A DNA stretch of 64,000 nt from Clostridium ljungdahlii DSM 13528 (GTDB lineage: Bacteria > Bacillota > Clostridia > Clostridiales > Clostridiaceae): positions 1,488,001 to 1,552,000 of the forward strand of contig NC_014328.1 in assembly GCF_000143685.1 (NCBI RefSeq). The letters are read 5' to 3'. Position numbers and translations under genes: made by a program. Under the pieces are notes generated by a model, which worked only from the letters and a program-made list of their open reading frames with translations, had not been told where the DNA came from and did no database searches. Shown in pieces: positions 42,264 through 51,655 of this stretch. Every line of letters begins with the position of its first letter. The first letter of the stretch is position 1.

Positions 42264-42961
42264 TACCACTCAATCCTTTCTGCAGGAATAATCTCTTTAT
42301 TGACTTCACTATCTACAATTTCTCCACTTCGTACCCTATAGACCCTGTTTGCCATAGAACTGATTGCATTATTATGTGTTATCATAAGTATGGTTGAACC
42401 AAAGTCCTTGTTAATTCTCTGAAGAAGTTTTAATATCTCCCTGGAGGTTGAAAAATCAAGTGCACCAGTTGGTTCATCGCATAATAAAAGCTTTGGATTT
42501 TTAACTATTGCTCTTGCAATGGAGATTCTTTGCTGCTCACCACCGCTTAATTCCCTTGGAAATCTATATTTTTTATCAAGCATACCTACAGCTTTTAAAA
42601 CCTCATCAGTATTAAGAGGAGAACTACTTATGTTTGAAACAACCTCAATATTTTCCCCAGCAGTTAGGTTAGGTATTAAGTTGTAAAATTGAAATATAAA
42701 ACCTATATTTTTTCTTCTATAGTCAGTAAGTTCAGTATCATTTAGTTTAGTAATTTCAAGGTTATCTACTAAAACAGTACCAAAGTCACATTTATCAATT
42801 CCACCTATAATATTGATGAGAGTTGATTTGCCAGAACCAGAAGGACCAAGTATAACTCCAATTTCACCCTTATCTAAATCCATTTGTATACCATTTAAAA
42901 CAGTGGTAGTTATATCAGTTGTTTTATAGCTTTTCTTTAAATTTTTTACTATTAAGAACAT
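42263..42961 (-). CDS. LolD/MacB-type ABC transporter ATP-binding protein
   Basis: The 232-residue ATPase has Walker A GPSGSGKST, FIFQFYNLIP, signature LSGGEQQRISIARAI, Walker B LLLCDEPTGALD and H-loop ITHN. It energises the overlapping FtsX-family permease. The start codon has a weak upstream GGAAT-type site. There is no dedicated regulator next to the pair. Confidence 0.92.
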   Translation of the reverse strand: MFLIVKNLKKSYKTTDITTTVLNGIQMDLDKGEIGVILGPSGSGKSTLINIIGGIDKCDFGTVLVDNLEITKLNDTELTDYRRKNIGFIFQFYNLIPNLTAGENIEVVSNISSSPLNTDEVLKAVGMLDKKYRFPRELSGGEQQRISIARAIVKNPKLLLCDEPTGALDFSTSREILKLLQRINKDFGSTILMITHNNAISSMANRVYRVRSGEIVDSEVNKEIIPAERIEW

Positions 42962-43031
42962 CTATTTTATTCCTTTCACTATTTTTATTGTTATTAGTTT
43001 GGGCATAGGAGGGAGTTTTATTCTACATTTA

Positions 43032-45266
43032 TTAATCATGCAATAATGGAGTACAGTTGCCTGAATAATATATGCGCAAAACATGAAGAGCTCTGGTACA
43101 AGCAGTATAAAGCAGAAGCCTTTCCTCCTCACAGCAATAATTTTCATCTCCTGCATTATATATAAGCACTACATCAAATTCTAACCCTTTAGCAAGATAT
43201 GCTGGGATTACCAAGGTATCACTTACATATTCGTCATCATCCTTCAAGATAGCTTTGACATGAACCTTTTCTTTTAAAAAATTGTATATTTCATTTGCTT
43301 CTTTTACAGTCCTTGTTATAATACCAATGGATTTATAACCTTTCTCCTTATGGACTTTTATATCCTCAAGAAATTTTTCTTTTATAGCTTTTTCATCTGA
43401 AAAACCAAGGATTAAAGGTTCAGCTCCACTTCTTTCTACACATCCATCAGTAATCTCCTTGCCAAGTAGCCTTCTGGAGAACTTAGTAATTTCCATGGTT
43501 GACCTGTAACTTTTGGTTAAATTTATTATGCAAGTATTATCTTTAGGAAATATATGAGAGATGTTGTTATAATCTCCTACATTCATAAATGGATTGATGG
43601 ATTGATTAAGGTCGCCTAGTATAGTCATATTAGCATGCTTAAAAAGTTGATAAAAAATTTCATATTGCAATGGTGTATAATCTTGTGCTTCGTCAATAAT
43701 AACATATTTGATTTCTGAGGTTTTAGGAATTCCTTCTAGTGCTCCTTTAAGATATAGAAGAGGAGGTTGATCCTCATAATTAAGCTTCCCAGCCTTTAAA
43801 TTTTCCAAAGTATAGCTTTTTATTTCAGCAATTTCTTTCTCGCTGTATCCAGTATTACAATTTGCAGAAAAACATTCCAATTTCATAAAAAGCTTTTTAT
43901 AAATATCTATTAAATCAAACTCTGTCATTTTATTGATTTTAGAATATATATCCTTCATTTCATTTTTTACAATAGCTATACTACGATTCCTAATTTCTAT
44001 TTTATCTATATAAGAATCTGACTCCTTAAGTTCACTGGCTGCTTTTTTAACCCAATCTTTTTCATAAGGTTCCATAAGAAATAATATTCTTTCTCTTATC
44101 TTTTGAAGTCTCCTTTTTAGTGGAAGCTGTATATAATCTTTAAAAAACAGCTCCTGCAAATCCTTAGAGGAGATTATTAACTTGTCTCTTATAATAATAT
44201 CTTTAAAATTTCTATCTTCTTTTTCAGTATAATCTACATATTTTTTTAATATATCTATAAATTGCATGGAAGATTTATATTTTATACTCATTATTCTTTT
44301 TGGATACATTGGATCTTCCTTAGCTGCAAGAATAGTTTCCATCATTTCACTGTAATCTTCCTTTTTAAAAGCAGATTCTAAGACCTTTTGCATATATTCT
44401 TTAAATGTAGTTTGACATATATTGTCTTCGCCAAGCTGAGGTAATACATTGGAAATATACTCATTAAAAATTTCATTTGGAGAAAATATTATTATATTTT
44501 TTGATGCTATTTTATCTCTATGCTTATATAGGATGTATGCAATTCTATGAAGAGCAATGGAAGTTTTTCCACTTCCAGCAGGCCCCTGAACAATCAAATT
44601 TTTATAATCCTCATTACGAATTATTTTATTTTGCTCTCTTTGAATAGTTGTCACTATATTCTTCATCTTACTATCAGTGCTTTTGCTCAAGATACCTTGA
44701 AGTATTTCATCGTCAATATTTAGATTGCTGTCAAACATATACTCAATTTTGCCATTATTGATTTTGTACTGTCTTTTTAAAGCAATTTCACCATGAATTT
44801 TTCCTTCAGGGCATATATAATTAGCTTTCCCGATTTCATAATCATAGTACATGCTGGAAATGGGTGCTCTCCAATCATATACTAGAAAATCAAAATTGTC
44901 ATTGATAAGATTAAAGCTTCCAATATAACACTTTTGAGTTTTCTCATCTCCTCTTTCAAGAAAATCCATCCTCCCAAAGTAGGGGGATAAAAGTATTTTT
45001 TTATATTTTTCTTCAAGTTTTCTCACAAATTCATGTCTTTTTTTCTGTATCTTCATAGTTGTGATGAATTCCATAAAGTCTACAACCTGCTCCAATCCAT
45101 TAGCTATGGATAAAGGCCCTACATCCTCCCAAAGCTGCTTTTGTGTTTCAATAGAATCCTTTCTAAATTTTTCTTTAAAAGCATGTTTTTCATTAAATTG
45201 TTTTCGAGCTTCTTTGAGCACTTCCTGCAGCCATTGATTTTCCAGTTTCCATTCAAAGTTGTTCAA
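43032..45266 (-). CDS. helD: RNA polymerase recycling helicase-like motor HelD
   Basis: The 744-residue protein has an N-terminal coiled-coil arm (about 1-90), then an SF1 helicase core: Walker A GPAGSGKTSIALHR, Walker B YVIIDEAQDYTPLQY, NLTKSYRST, KGLEFDVVLIYN and YTACTRALHVL. HelD removes RNA polymerase from DNA and can protect it from inhibitors such as rifampicin. AAAGGATGGGAT precedes the ATG. A rifampicin phosphotransferase-like gene lies 2 kb away, which is suggestive. Confidence 0.87.
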   Translation of the reverse strand: MNNFEWKLENQWLQEVLKEARKQFNEKHAFKEKFRKDSIETQKQLWEDVGPLSIANGLEQVVDFMEFITTMKIQKKRHEFVRKLEEKYKKILLSPYFGRMDFLERGDEKTQKCYIGSFNLINDNFDFLVYDWRAPISSMYYDYEIGKANYICPEGKIHGEIALKRQYKINNGKIEYMFDSNLNIDDEILQGILSKSTDSKMKNIVTTIQREQNKIIRNEDYKNLIVQGPAGSGKTSIALHRIAYILYKHRDKIASKNIIIFSPNEIFNEYISNVLPQLGEDNICQTTFKEYMQKVLESAFKKEDYSEMMETILAAKEDPMYPKRIMSIKYKSSMQFIDILKKYVDYTEKEDRNFKDIIIRDKLIISSKDLQELFFKDYIQLPLKRRLQKIRERILFLMEPYEKDWVKKAASELKESDSYIDKIEIRNRSIAIVKNEMKDIYSKINKMTEFDLIDIYKKLFMKLECFSANCNTGYSEKEIAEIKSYTLENLKAGKLNYEDQPPLLYLKGALEGIPKTSEIKYVIIDEAQDYTPLQYEIFYQLFKHANMTILGDLNQSINPFMNVGDYNNISHIFPKDNTCIINLTKSYRSTMEITKFSRRLLGKEITDGCVERSGAEPLILGFSDEKAIKEKFLEDIKVHKEKGYKSIGIITRTVKEANEIYNFLKEKVHVKAILKDDDEYVSDTLVIPAYLAKGLEFDVVLIYNAGDENYCCEEERLLLYTACTRALHVLRIYYSGNCTPLLHD

Positions 45267-45323
45267 TTAATCCCATCCTTTCCTCAATAACAAATAATTC
45301 AGTAAGGTTACCATAAAAAAACA

Positions 45324-45352
45324 TTGACATTGCTTTAAGAAAATAGTATAAT
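45324..45352 (+). promoter_or_regulatory. Consensus sigma-A promoter with no gene downstream
   Basis: TTGACA (45324-45329), 17-bp spacer, TATAAT (45347-45352): a perfect match. It points right, away from helD, into a stretch with no recognisable gene. Position 45441 begins a C followed by seven T residues after a weak GGTG/CGCC hairpin, so a transcript of about 85-90 nt is conceivable. Confidence 0.5.
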
Positions 45353-45534
45353 ATAATAGAGAAAGTATATTATACATAGATATGTGACATCAGTAAATTC
45401 ATATTATCATTTTTGTTTTGGGGTGTCAATGATTATGCGCCTTTTTTTATTGACTTTAAGTATCTACATATTAACAATTATGACTTTCATTTCCAACACA
45501 ATGGCAATGTAATTTATTAAGTATTTCTTTCGTT

Positions 45535-45692
45535 GATTATTATGTGCTCTATTCATAGAACAACTATAAGTGGATTTGCAACAAATCTGTTTATAGTTCT
45601 TTTTATGTGAATATTTGTTTAAACAGGCAGAATTGTAGGATATAATAAAGTAAGAAATTGTTTTTTATGTTTTAAAACATCATTGAGTTTTA
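45535..45692. repeat. Interspersed repeat, copy 1 (also at 53784-53893)
   Basis: The run from GATTATTATGTGCTCTATT to TTTTTTATGTTTTAAAACATC is shared with 53784-53893 at about 90 percent identity. Copy 1 additionally holds a hairpin insert (AGAACaACTATAA ... TTTATAGTtCT) absent from copy 2. Both contain GGATATAATAAAGTAAG, a promoter-like -10. In copy 2 it lies just upstream of a two-component operon; in copy 1 only a 29-residue coding scrap (45728-45817, ending KKV) follows. The rest of 45267-45826 is AT-rich. Confidence 0.55.
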
Positions 45693-45810
45693 GATTTAAC
45701 GACAAATTTGGATTTATAGAAGAGGAAATGAAAGAGCTTATAGAATATTATAATTTAAAATATAGCGTAAAAGAAATTTCAGTAAATTTATATACGGAGT
45801 TTATAAAAAA

Positions 45811-45833
45811 GGTATAGCGTTTTTTACTATACC
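45811..45833 (-). terminator. Intrinsic terminator of the NUDIX gene
   Basis: On the minus strand GGTATAG taaaaaacg CTATACC is followed by TTTTTTATAAA; the stem includes the stop codon. Confidence 0.75.
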
Positions 45834-46225
45834 CTTTCTGATATTAACTTTTTAGCTGTAGGAATATCTGCTGGAGCCCATTTTAAAGAAGAGAGGTTGT
45901 CTCTTTTTAACCATATCAGTTTAGAATGTTCATTGGCTGTAGGGGTACCTGATACTAATTTGCACTTTATAGTAATCAGATTTACTATAAAAGCATCATA
46001 TTCATGAGTATTGTCATTAAATACATCCAAGTATTCTACAGTGCATTTTAACTCCTCTTTTATTTCTCTTTCTATAGCTTGTTTGAAATTTTCACCTTTC
46101 TCAACTTTCCCACCTGGAAATTCCCATTTGTTTGGCAGGGACATTTTTGGAGAACGAAGGGCACATAGTATTTCATTATTTTCATTTTCTATAACAGCCC
46201 CAACTACTTTTAATGTTTTCTTCAT
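45827..46225 (-). CDS. MutT-like NUDIX hydrolase
   Basis: The 132-residue protein has a complete NUDIX box: GGKVEKGENFKQAIEREIKEEL (Gly, then E-x7-RE-x2-EE). The start KKTLKVVGAVIENENNEILCALRS, the PNKWEFPGGK approach and the tail WLKRDNLSSLKWAPADIP match (d)CTP/8-oxo-dGTP pyrophosphatases that clean the nucleotide pool. ATG 46225 is preferred to GTG 46234 because AAAGG is then 10 rather than 1 nt away. Monocistronic with its own terminator. Confidence 0.88.
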   Translation of the reverse strand: MKKTLKVVGAVIENENNEILCALRSPKMSLPNKWEFPGGKVEKGENFKQAIEREIKEELKCTVEYLDVFNDNTHEYDAFIVNLITIKCKLVSGTPTANEHSKLIWLKRDNLSSLKWAPADIPTAKKLISERV

Positions 46226-46269
46226 TTTAGTCACACCTTTCTCTAGACAAGTTTAGCACATATGGACGC

Positions 46270-46405
46270 TTAAATTTGATTCTGCTTATATAATCTAAAT
46301 CCAGTTATAATCAATTTATTCCAATCAGTTTTTTCATTATTAATCCAACTGTGTTCAATATTAAGTTCTTTTAACCAAGCATTAAGTCTATTACTTACAT
46401 TTTCT
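46270..46405 (-). pseudogene. Coding-like C-terminal scrap of unknown protein
   Basis: A minus-strand frame reads VSNRLNAWLKELNIEHSWIN...TDWNKLIITGFRLYKQ and stops at 46270. It looks like the end of a real protein, but there is no start or ribosome site, and stop codons occur before it. Not recognised. The remainder of 46226-46617 holds the promoter and operator of the tetR-phosphotransferase operon. Confidence 0.3.
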
Positions 46406-46499
46406 ATTTATACATTGTTTAACGACAATAGGTAATTATATCATAAAACTATTTATCATACAAAAACAATTTCCATTCTTATTTATATTATTTTGGATC

Positions 46500-46555
46500 T
46501 TGACAAAGGAAACTATGAGGAATACAATTAAAACAACTTTTACACATTGTGTAAA
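46500..46555 (+). promoter_or_regulatory. Promoter and TetR operator of the phosphotransferase operon
   Basis: TTGACA (46500-46505), 17-bp spacer, TACAAT (46523-46528). The perfect inverted repeat TTTACACAtTGTGTAAA (46539-46555) covers the expected transcription start, the right place for autorepression by the TetR protein encoded next. Confidence 0.7.
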
Positions 46556-46617
46556 GTTATACTATGTATAAAATAATAAATATATGTTGATATAGAATGT
46601 ATACAAGGAGGTATAAA

Positions 46618-47283
46618 ATGGATACCAGAGAAATGATGGCTGAAAGCAGAATAGAGAGAAAGAAAAGGGAGACCAGGCAGAAAATTGTCAAGATTGCTAT
46701 GGATTTATTCCACAGTCAGGGGTTTGACAATACAACAATGGAGCAGATAGCAGAAAAAACAGATATTGCTAGAAAAACTTTATATAACTACTTTCCAGTA
46801 AAAGAGGCTATAGTTGATGAATATGTAAGAGGGGTTTCACAGGAGTTAGCTAAAGAAAATTTTAAAACTATACAAGATCTTGCAGATACCAAATCTCGTC
46901 TGCTGGCTGCTCTTAATCATTCTTATGATTGGGTTGAAAAAAATCCTGAAATTACAGCAATATGCATTAATTACCGTCTAGGAAGCATGGGTAAGGAACC
47001 AGGATTTCAAAGTGCTGAAACAGGAACTCAGAGTATATTGAAAAAAGTTATAAAATTGGGACAAGAGGAAGGTGAAATAAAGCCTGATGTCTCAATTGAA
47101 CTATTGGTAAGACATATAGATCTTCTTAGAAGTACAATGACTTTTGAATGGCTTAATGATCCCTCAAAGTTTGAACTCCATGAAGAAATATCCAAATTGG
47201 TAGATTTATTTCTATATGGTGCGGCCAGCAAGGTAGATAGTTCTAAAAAATCTGATATAAGTAAGGGAGGCTGCTTAAGATGA
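46618..47283 (+). CDS. TetR family regulator
   Basis: The 221-residue protein has an N-terminal TetR DNA-binding domain (GFDNTTMEQIAEKTDIARKTLYNYFPVKEAI) preceded by a charged helix, and a helical ligand domain. ATG 46618 has AAGGAGG 7 nt upstream; an in-frame ATG at 46597 is less likely. Its stop overlaps the following start in ATGA, so the regulator and the phosphotransferase-like enzyme are made together, and a palindromic operator upstream suggests drug-induced derepression. Confidence 0.9.
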   Translation: MDTREMMAESRIERKKRETRQKIVKIAMDLFHSQGFDNTTMEQIAEKTDIARKTLYNYFPVKEAIVDEYVRGVSQELAKENFKTIQDLADTKSRLLAALNHSYDWVEKNPEITAICINYRLGSMGKEPGFQSAETGTQSILKKVIKLGQEEGEIKPDVSIELLVRHIDLLRSTMTFEWLNDPSKFELHEEISKLVDLFLYGAASKVDSSKKSDISKGGCLR

Positions 47284-49949
47284 AGTATCTTTTGAATTGG
47301 AAGGAAGCTTTTGAGTCAGGTGTATCAATGGTTGGAGGTAAAGGTTGGAATTTAGGAAGGTTAGATCAATATGGTTTCAATATTCCTCAAGGAGGAGTAT
47401 TGACTGCCAAGGCTTATAATGAGTACATCAAGTACAATGAATTACAAAAAATAATTGATGAAGTTGTTTCAGCCACTACTCTGGACAATTTAGATGAAGT
47501 TCATGTTAAAGATAAATTGAATCAGTTAAACAAAAAAATAATAAGTGGCTCAATACCACCAGCTATTATTCAGGAGTTATCTACATATATTAACAGCTGT
47601 GGGAAACTAAAAAAATTCTGGGCTGTGAGATCCTCTGCGGTTGCGGAAGATTCTGAAAAGGCATCTTTTGCTGGCATACATGATTCATTTTTGAATGTTT
47701 GCAGTTTAGAGGACATACTGTCAGCAGTGAAAGGATGTTATGCTTCCCTGTGGTCTCCTAGAGCTGTGTCATATCGCAAAAAGATGAATATAAGTGATGA
47801 TGATGTAAAAGCAGCAGTAGTGATCATGGAGATGGTGGAAGCTAAAGCTGCTGGAGTAGGTTTTACTTGTGATCTTTTATCAGGACGCCAGGATGTTATA
47901 GTGATTAACGCTAATTTTGGGTTGGGTGAGTCAGTGGTATCTGGTACAGTAGAGCCAGATACATATTATTTAGAAGCTGAAGCTGTAAATGCAAGTCCAC
48001 ATTTAATATCGAGAAAAATTGGACACAAGCAAGGGATGGTTGTCAGAAGTGAAAATGGTGGAACTCAATTTATTAAGTCAGAGGAAATGTCTTTACAGCA
48101 GGTACTGCAGGATAAGGAAATTGAAAAGCTTGGCAGGCTTTTGCTGAGAGTATTTGACGCCTTAGGTAATGGCGATCAGCATCAGGATGTGGAGTGGGTT
48201 TATGATGGACATGATTTTGTTTTGGTTCAAGCACGGCCAATAACCACTATTCCACGAAAAACATTTCCTGCTTTGAAGAACCAACCGGATATTTGGTCTA
48301 ATGGCAATTATAGAGATGCTGTACCCATGGTTCAGTCACCTTTAAATCGGCGCTTAATGAAAAATATCATTGATACTATGCATCAGGGATTTTTTACTGG
48401 GGTAGATTATGATTTTCCTGAAGGATTGCAATTTTCTAGGTTTTTCAATGGAAGGCTTTATTGCAATATATCAGTTCAGCAGTGGGGGAATTATGATGCA
48501 ATGGGGGCCTTGCCTCAAGGTTTTGGCGTCTTTTGGGGTGGTCACCAGAAGGATATGAAAATAGATGACCCTGATCCCTATGGTGGAGTAATTGGATTAA
48601 AGAGGAAAGAACGTGTAGCTAAGAACATGGATTTGGTTAAACAAGGCAAGGAAAACTCTGCCCGAATTTGGAGCAAGATCACGGCTTCAGTAAAGTCAAT
48701 AACCAGTGAAAAACTTAGTAAGTGGACAGATCAAGATTTTATTAACAAGTATAATGAATTAGGCAGCATCGTCAAAGGTATGGCTAAAGAGTTCATGTTT
48801 TTAAGTGCAGCAGGCAGCATGCCAGTTATGTATTTATTAAACATCCTCACTGAGTATTTTTCAGATAAAGCTCTAGTGGTGATAAATGCATTAATGGTTG
48901 GAGGAACAGCAGATATAACCAGTGCTGATCAAGGCTATAGGTTGGTTGAAATGGCTGAACTGGCTCGTAAGGATTCTTATGCTGTTAAATATTTTAATGA
49001 TGCTAACTTTGATCCTATGAAATGGGAAGTAAAGCTGCCTGAAAGCTCTCTCTTTAAGAAAGCCTTTCATGAGTTTATACAAGAATATGGTCATCGGGCA
49101 GTTTATGAGCTGGATATTATAAATCCTAGGTGGAGAGAAGATCCATCTTATTTGCTTGGAATTATACGTAGTACTATAAATACTGCTGACATTGGGAGGC
49201 TTAAGAAGGAACAAAAAGAAAAATTGGAACAAGTCTGGGGTGAAATCAAAGAAAAAGTGCCTACTATTAAGCATTCTGAAATAAGAAAGCTTGTTAAAGA
49301 ATGCCAGGATGGAGCGGCAGTTAGGGAGAAGAATAAATCTGTGCTGGCATTGATTATGGATGCATACCGAATAATTGCCAGAGAATTAGGACATCGCTTT
49401 TATGAAAGGAGTATAATTAAAGAACCAGATGATGTGTTTTTTTGTACATGGCCAGAACTTTTTTCAGTATTGAGCGGTGAATGGGATGGCAGAGGGCTCC
49501 AGTTTCTCATTGCTGCGAGGAAAGAATGGAAGAAAAAAATGGAATTGCTTGCTCCACCAGATGTAATTTACGGAGAAACTCCAAAGTTTACAGAACCAGT
49601 TATAGAGAGTTCTAACAATTACCTCACTGGAATACCAGTTGCTGCTGGAAAAGCTGCTGGATTAGTTAGGAGGATAATCAATCCAAATGATGGAGGACGA
49701 CTTCAGCCAGGAGAGGTCATGGTAGCACCATCCACTGACCCAGGGTGGACACCATTGTTTTTAAAAGCAGGAGCTGTTGTTATGGAAACAGGAGGTTTTT
49801 TATCCCATGGAGCCATTGTAGCCAGAGAATATGGAATTCCAGCAGTGGTGAATGTACCAGGAGTAATGGGTATGCTTAAAGACGGACAGAAAATAGTAGT
49901 GGATGGAGACAAGGGTAAAATATTTCTTGTGGATGAAGGTATTGAGTAG
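47280..49949 (+). CDS. Rifampicin phosphotransferase-like / PEP synthase-like enzyme
   Basis: The 889-residue protein has an N-terminal PPDK-type ATP-grasp domain (about 1-325; GGKGWNLGRLDQYGFNIP, VRSSAVAEDSEKASFAGIHD, VQARPITT), a large central domain (about 330-780), and a C-terminal swivelling phosphohistidine domain with GGFLSHGAIVAREYGIPAVV. There is no C-terminal TIM barrel, so it is not a true PEP synthase. The same domain order occurs in rifampicin phosphotransferase (Rph), which moves the ATP beta-phosphate onto rifamycins. The coupled TetR gene supports an inducible drug-inactivation role; a housekeeping dikinase is less likely. Confidence 0.78.
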   Translation: MKYLLNWKEAFESGVSMVGGKGWNLGRLDQYGFNIPQGGVLTAKAYNEYIKYNELQKIIDEVVSATTLDNLDEVHVKDKLNQLNKKIISGSIPPAIIQELSTYINSCGKLKKFWAVRSSAVAEDSEKASFAGIHDSFLNVCSLEDILSAVKGCYASLWSPRAVSYRKKMNISDDDVKAAVVIMEMVEAKAAGVGFTCDLLSGRQDVIVINANFGLGESVVSGTVEPDTYYLEAEAVNASPHLISRKIGHKQGMVVRSENGGTQFIKSEEMSLQQVLQDKEIEKLGRLLLRVFDALGNGDQHQDVEWVYDGHDFVLVQARPITTIPRKTFPALKNQPDIWSNGNYRDAVPMVQSPLNRRLMKNIIDTMHQGFFTGVDYDFPEGLQFSRFFNGRLYCNISVQQWGNYDAMGALPQGFGVFWGGHQKDMKIDDPDPYGGVIGLKRKERVAKNMDLVKQGKENSARIWSKITASVKSITSEKLSKWTDQDFINKYNELGSIVKGMAKEFMFLSAAGSMPVMYLLNILTEYFSDKALVVINALMVGGTADITSADQGYRLVEMAELARKDSYAVKYFNDANFDPMKWEVKLPESSLFKKAFHEFIQEYGHRAVYELDIINPRWREDPSYLLGIIRSTINTADIGRLKKEQKEKLEQVWGEIKEKVPTIKHSEIRKLVKECQDGAAVREKNKSVLALIMDAYRIIARELGHRFYERSIIKEPDDVFFCTWPELFSVLSGEWDGRGLQFLIAARKEWKKKMELLAPPDVIYGETPKFTEPVIESSNNYLTGIPVAAGKAAGLVRRIINPNDGGRLQPGEVMVAPSTDPGWTPLFLKAGAVVMETGGFLSHGAIVAREYGIPAVVNVPGVMGMLKDGQKIVVDGDKGKIFLVDEGIE

Positions 49950-49972
49950 AAGTTAACATTATTCAATAAATA

Positions 49973-50004
49973 AAAGCCAATGCTAAAAACTAAGCATTGG
50001 CTTT
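49973..50004. terminator. Terminator between the phosphotransferase and vanZ genes
   Basis: AAAGCCAATGCT / AGCATTGGCTTT, 12-bp stem, between two convergent genes. Confidence 0.75.
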
Positions 50005-50030
50005 AAATTCCTAATATGTAATAAATATAT

Positions 50031-50555
50031 TTAGAATTTCATTCTCACCACAAATAAATAATATAATATACGAGGTAACCCGATAGCAGATATTATTGTC
50101 ACTGCAGTATATACTTTTTTCTGATCTCGTAATATAAACAATAAAAACTTATAACCTAAAATACCAATCAATCCACCCAAACAATTTAGAATTATATCAT
50201 CAATGTCTGATGCTCCAATACTTAAAAGCCCCTGAATGACTTCCACAAATAAACTTACTGTAAATATAAACAGCAAATTGGTTAGTACTCTTTTATTATT
50301 TTTGAATAATAACAAATATGTACCAAGAGGAATAAAAATAACTATATTGCCAACCACATTACCAAAAGCAAATGCTTTTATATTTGCAGATCTGCTAGAT
50401 ATATATTCCATTATACTATAAAAAGGAATGAGATTGATTGACCTATGCTCCAAATGCGAAACTCTTGATAAGAACAATATTTTAATTAACAAAAGTATGT
50501 AACAAATGAAAACACCATATAAAAAGATTGTTTTAATTCTTTCTCGTTTATTCAT
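50031..50555 (-). CDS. vanZ: VanZ-like membrane protein
   Basis: The 174-residue protein has four to five membrane helices. VanZ-family blocks are NLIPFYSIMEYI, GNVVGNIVIFIPLGTYL, VSLFVEVIQGLLSIGASDIDDIILNCLGGLIGILGY. VanZ raises resistance to teicoplanin by an unknown route. ATG 50555 is used because GGAGG is 5 nt upstream; an earlier in-frame ATG at 50573 would include the ribosome site. It is the last gene of the vanRSYZ cluster, 29 nt after vanY. Confidence 0.85.
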   Translation of the reverse strand: MNKRERIKTIFLYGVFICYILLLIKILFLSRVSHLEHRSINLIPFYSIMEYISSRSANIKAFAFGNVVGNIVIFIPLGTYLLLFKNNKRVLTNLLFIFTVSLFVEVIQGLLSIGASDIDDIILNCLGGLIGILGYKFLLFILRDQKKVYTAVTIISAIGLPRILYYLFVVRMKF

Positions 50556-50584
50556 AATACCTCCATTTTTCATTTCATCTCTGC

Positions 50585-51562
50585 TTATTTTCCTATACTG
50601 TTGTATACAGCTAATGCATCGGTAATATTATACTGTTCCGAATTGTGATCACCTTTGGCACCAGCTGAAATTAGAATGTAATCTTGTTTACCAACTTTGG
50701 CAAGACTCGCAAGACATAGACCAGCCTCATTGGTATATCCAGTTTTTCCTCCTAAAATTTCCCCGCCAATAATGTTTTGATTGTTTAGTCCTTTAAACAT
50801 TGTACTGTAAAAGGTTATACCGCCAGGGTGTTTATTTGTAGGTTGTGTTGAATGACGGGACGAAGTAAAAATTTCCCTGAAAGTATCATTTTGCAAAGCA
50901 TAGCTTAAAAGGATGGCTAGATCTTTAACTGTTGTATAATGGTTTTCATTCTGAAGTCCAGTGGTATTTTCAAAATGGGTGTTTCTCATACCTAGCTCAG
51001 CTGCCTTTTGATTCATCATTTTTACAAAATTCTGTTCTGACCCCGCAATTTGCTCAGCAAGGCCAATACAGCATTCCGCACCGCTTGGCAGCAGTATCCC
51101 ATATAATAGATCCAATGCCGTTACCTGTTCATTCGGTTGAAAACCTGCCATTGATGCATCTTCTCCGTGCAGCTCATGAAACGCAGAATTAGTCAGTTTG
51201 ACTTCTTCATTGAGATTAGGCAAATTTTCTATGGCAACAATGGCTGTCATCATTTTAGTCAAAGAAGCAGGATAGATTTTTTCTTCGCTATTTTTTTGCA
51301 TTAAAGTGGTTTGATCTTTTAAACGGATCAGAATGGCATTATGGCTTTTAAGCTTACCAAAAGATTTAGAAAAAGAGGGAACCGATGTTGTTTTATCTTC
51401 AGAAGAATATAACGAGATTATATCATGATATTGTTTTTGTAATATATGTTGGTTTCTTGGAGTAATGATGTAGTTGCAACCCAAAGTAACAATGCTCGCT
51501 ATCAACAAAAGTATTACAAATATGTGTGTTTTTGATTTTTCCTTTTTTACTTTTCGTACCAT
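50585..51562 (-). CDS. D-alanyl-D-alanine carboxypeptidase (VanY / S11 type)
   Basis: The 325-residue protein has an N-terminal membrane anchor (about 10-30) and a penicilloyl serine peptidase domain with SxxK in PASLTKMMTA, the SGA variant of SxN in LPSGAECCIGLAEQ, and KTG in GGKTGYTNEAG. It removes the terminal D-Ala from peptidoglycan precursors outside the membrane. The PBP-type VanY of VanD operons is the closest functional parallel. Its ribosome site lies within a 17-bp inverted repeat. The distance from vanS is 93 nt. Confidence 0.87.
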   Translation of the reverse strand: MVRKVKKEKSKTHIFVILLLIASIVTLGCNYIITPRNQHILQKQYHDIISLYSSEDKTTSVPSFSKSFGKLKSHNAILIRLKDQTTLMQKNSEEKIYPASLTKMMTAIVAIENLPNLNEEVKLTNSAFHELHGEDASMAGFQPNEQVTALDLLYGILLPSGAECCIGLAEQIAGSEQNFVKMMNQKAAELGMRNTHFENTTGLQNENHYTTVKDLAILLSYALQNDTFREIFTSSRHSTQPTNKHPGGITFYSTMFKGLNNQNIIGGEILGGKTGYTNEAGLCLASLAKVGKQDYILISAGAKGDHNSEQYNITDALAVYNSIGK

Positions 51563-51568
51563 AATAAA

Positions 51569-51619
51569 ATAGCTCCTTATTCTGTAATAATATTATTTAA
51601 ACACAGAATAAGGAGCTAT
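51569..51619 (-). promoter_or_regulatory. 17-bp inverted repeat that includes the vanY ribosome site
   Basis: TAGCTCCTTATTCTGT (51570-51585) and its exact complement (51603-51618), extended by one pair each side, form a 17-bp perfect stem with a 17-nt loop. In the leftward transcript the second arm contains AAGGAGC, the vanY Shine-Dalgarno 10 nt before its ATG, so the hairpin would occlude translation. It may instead be a DNA operator. Confidence 0.6.
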
Positions 51620-51655
51620 ATTGGAAATTTATCTTATGAACGTCTTAAGATTTTA

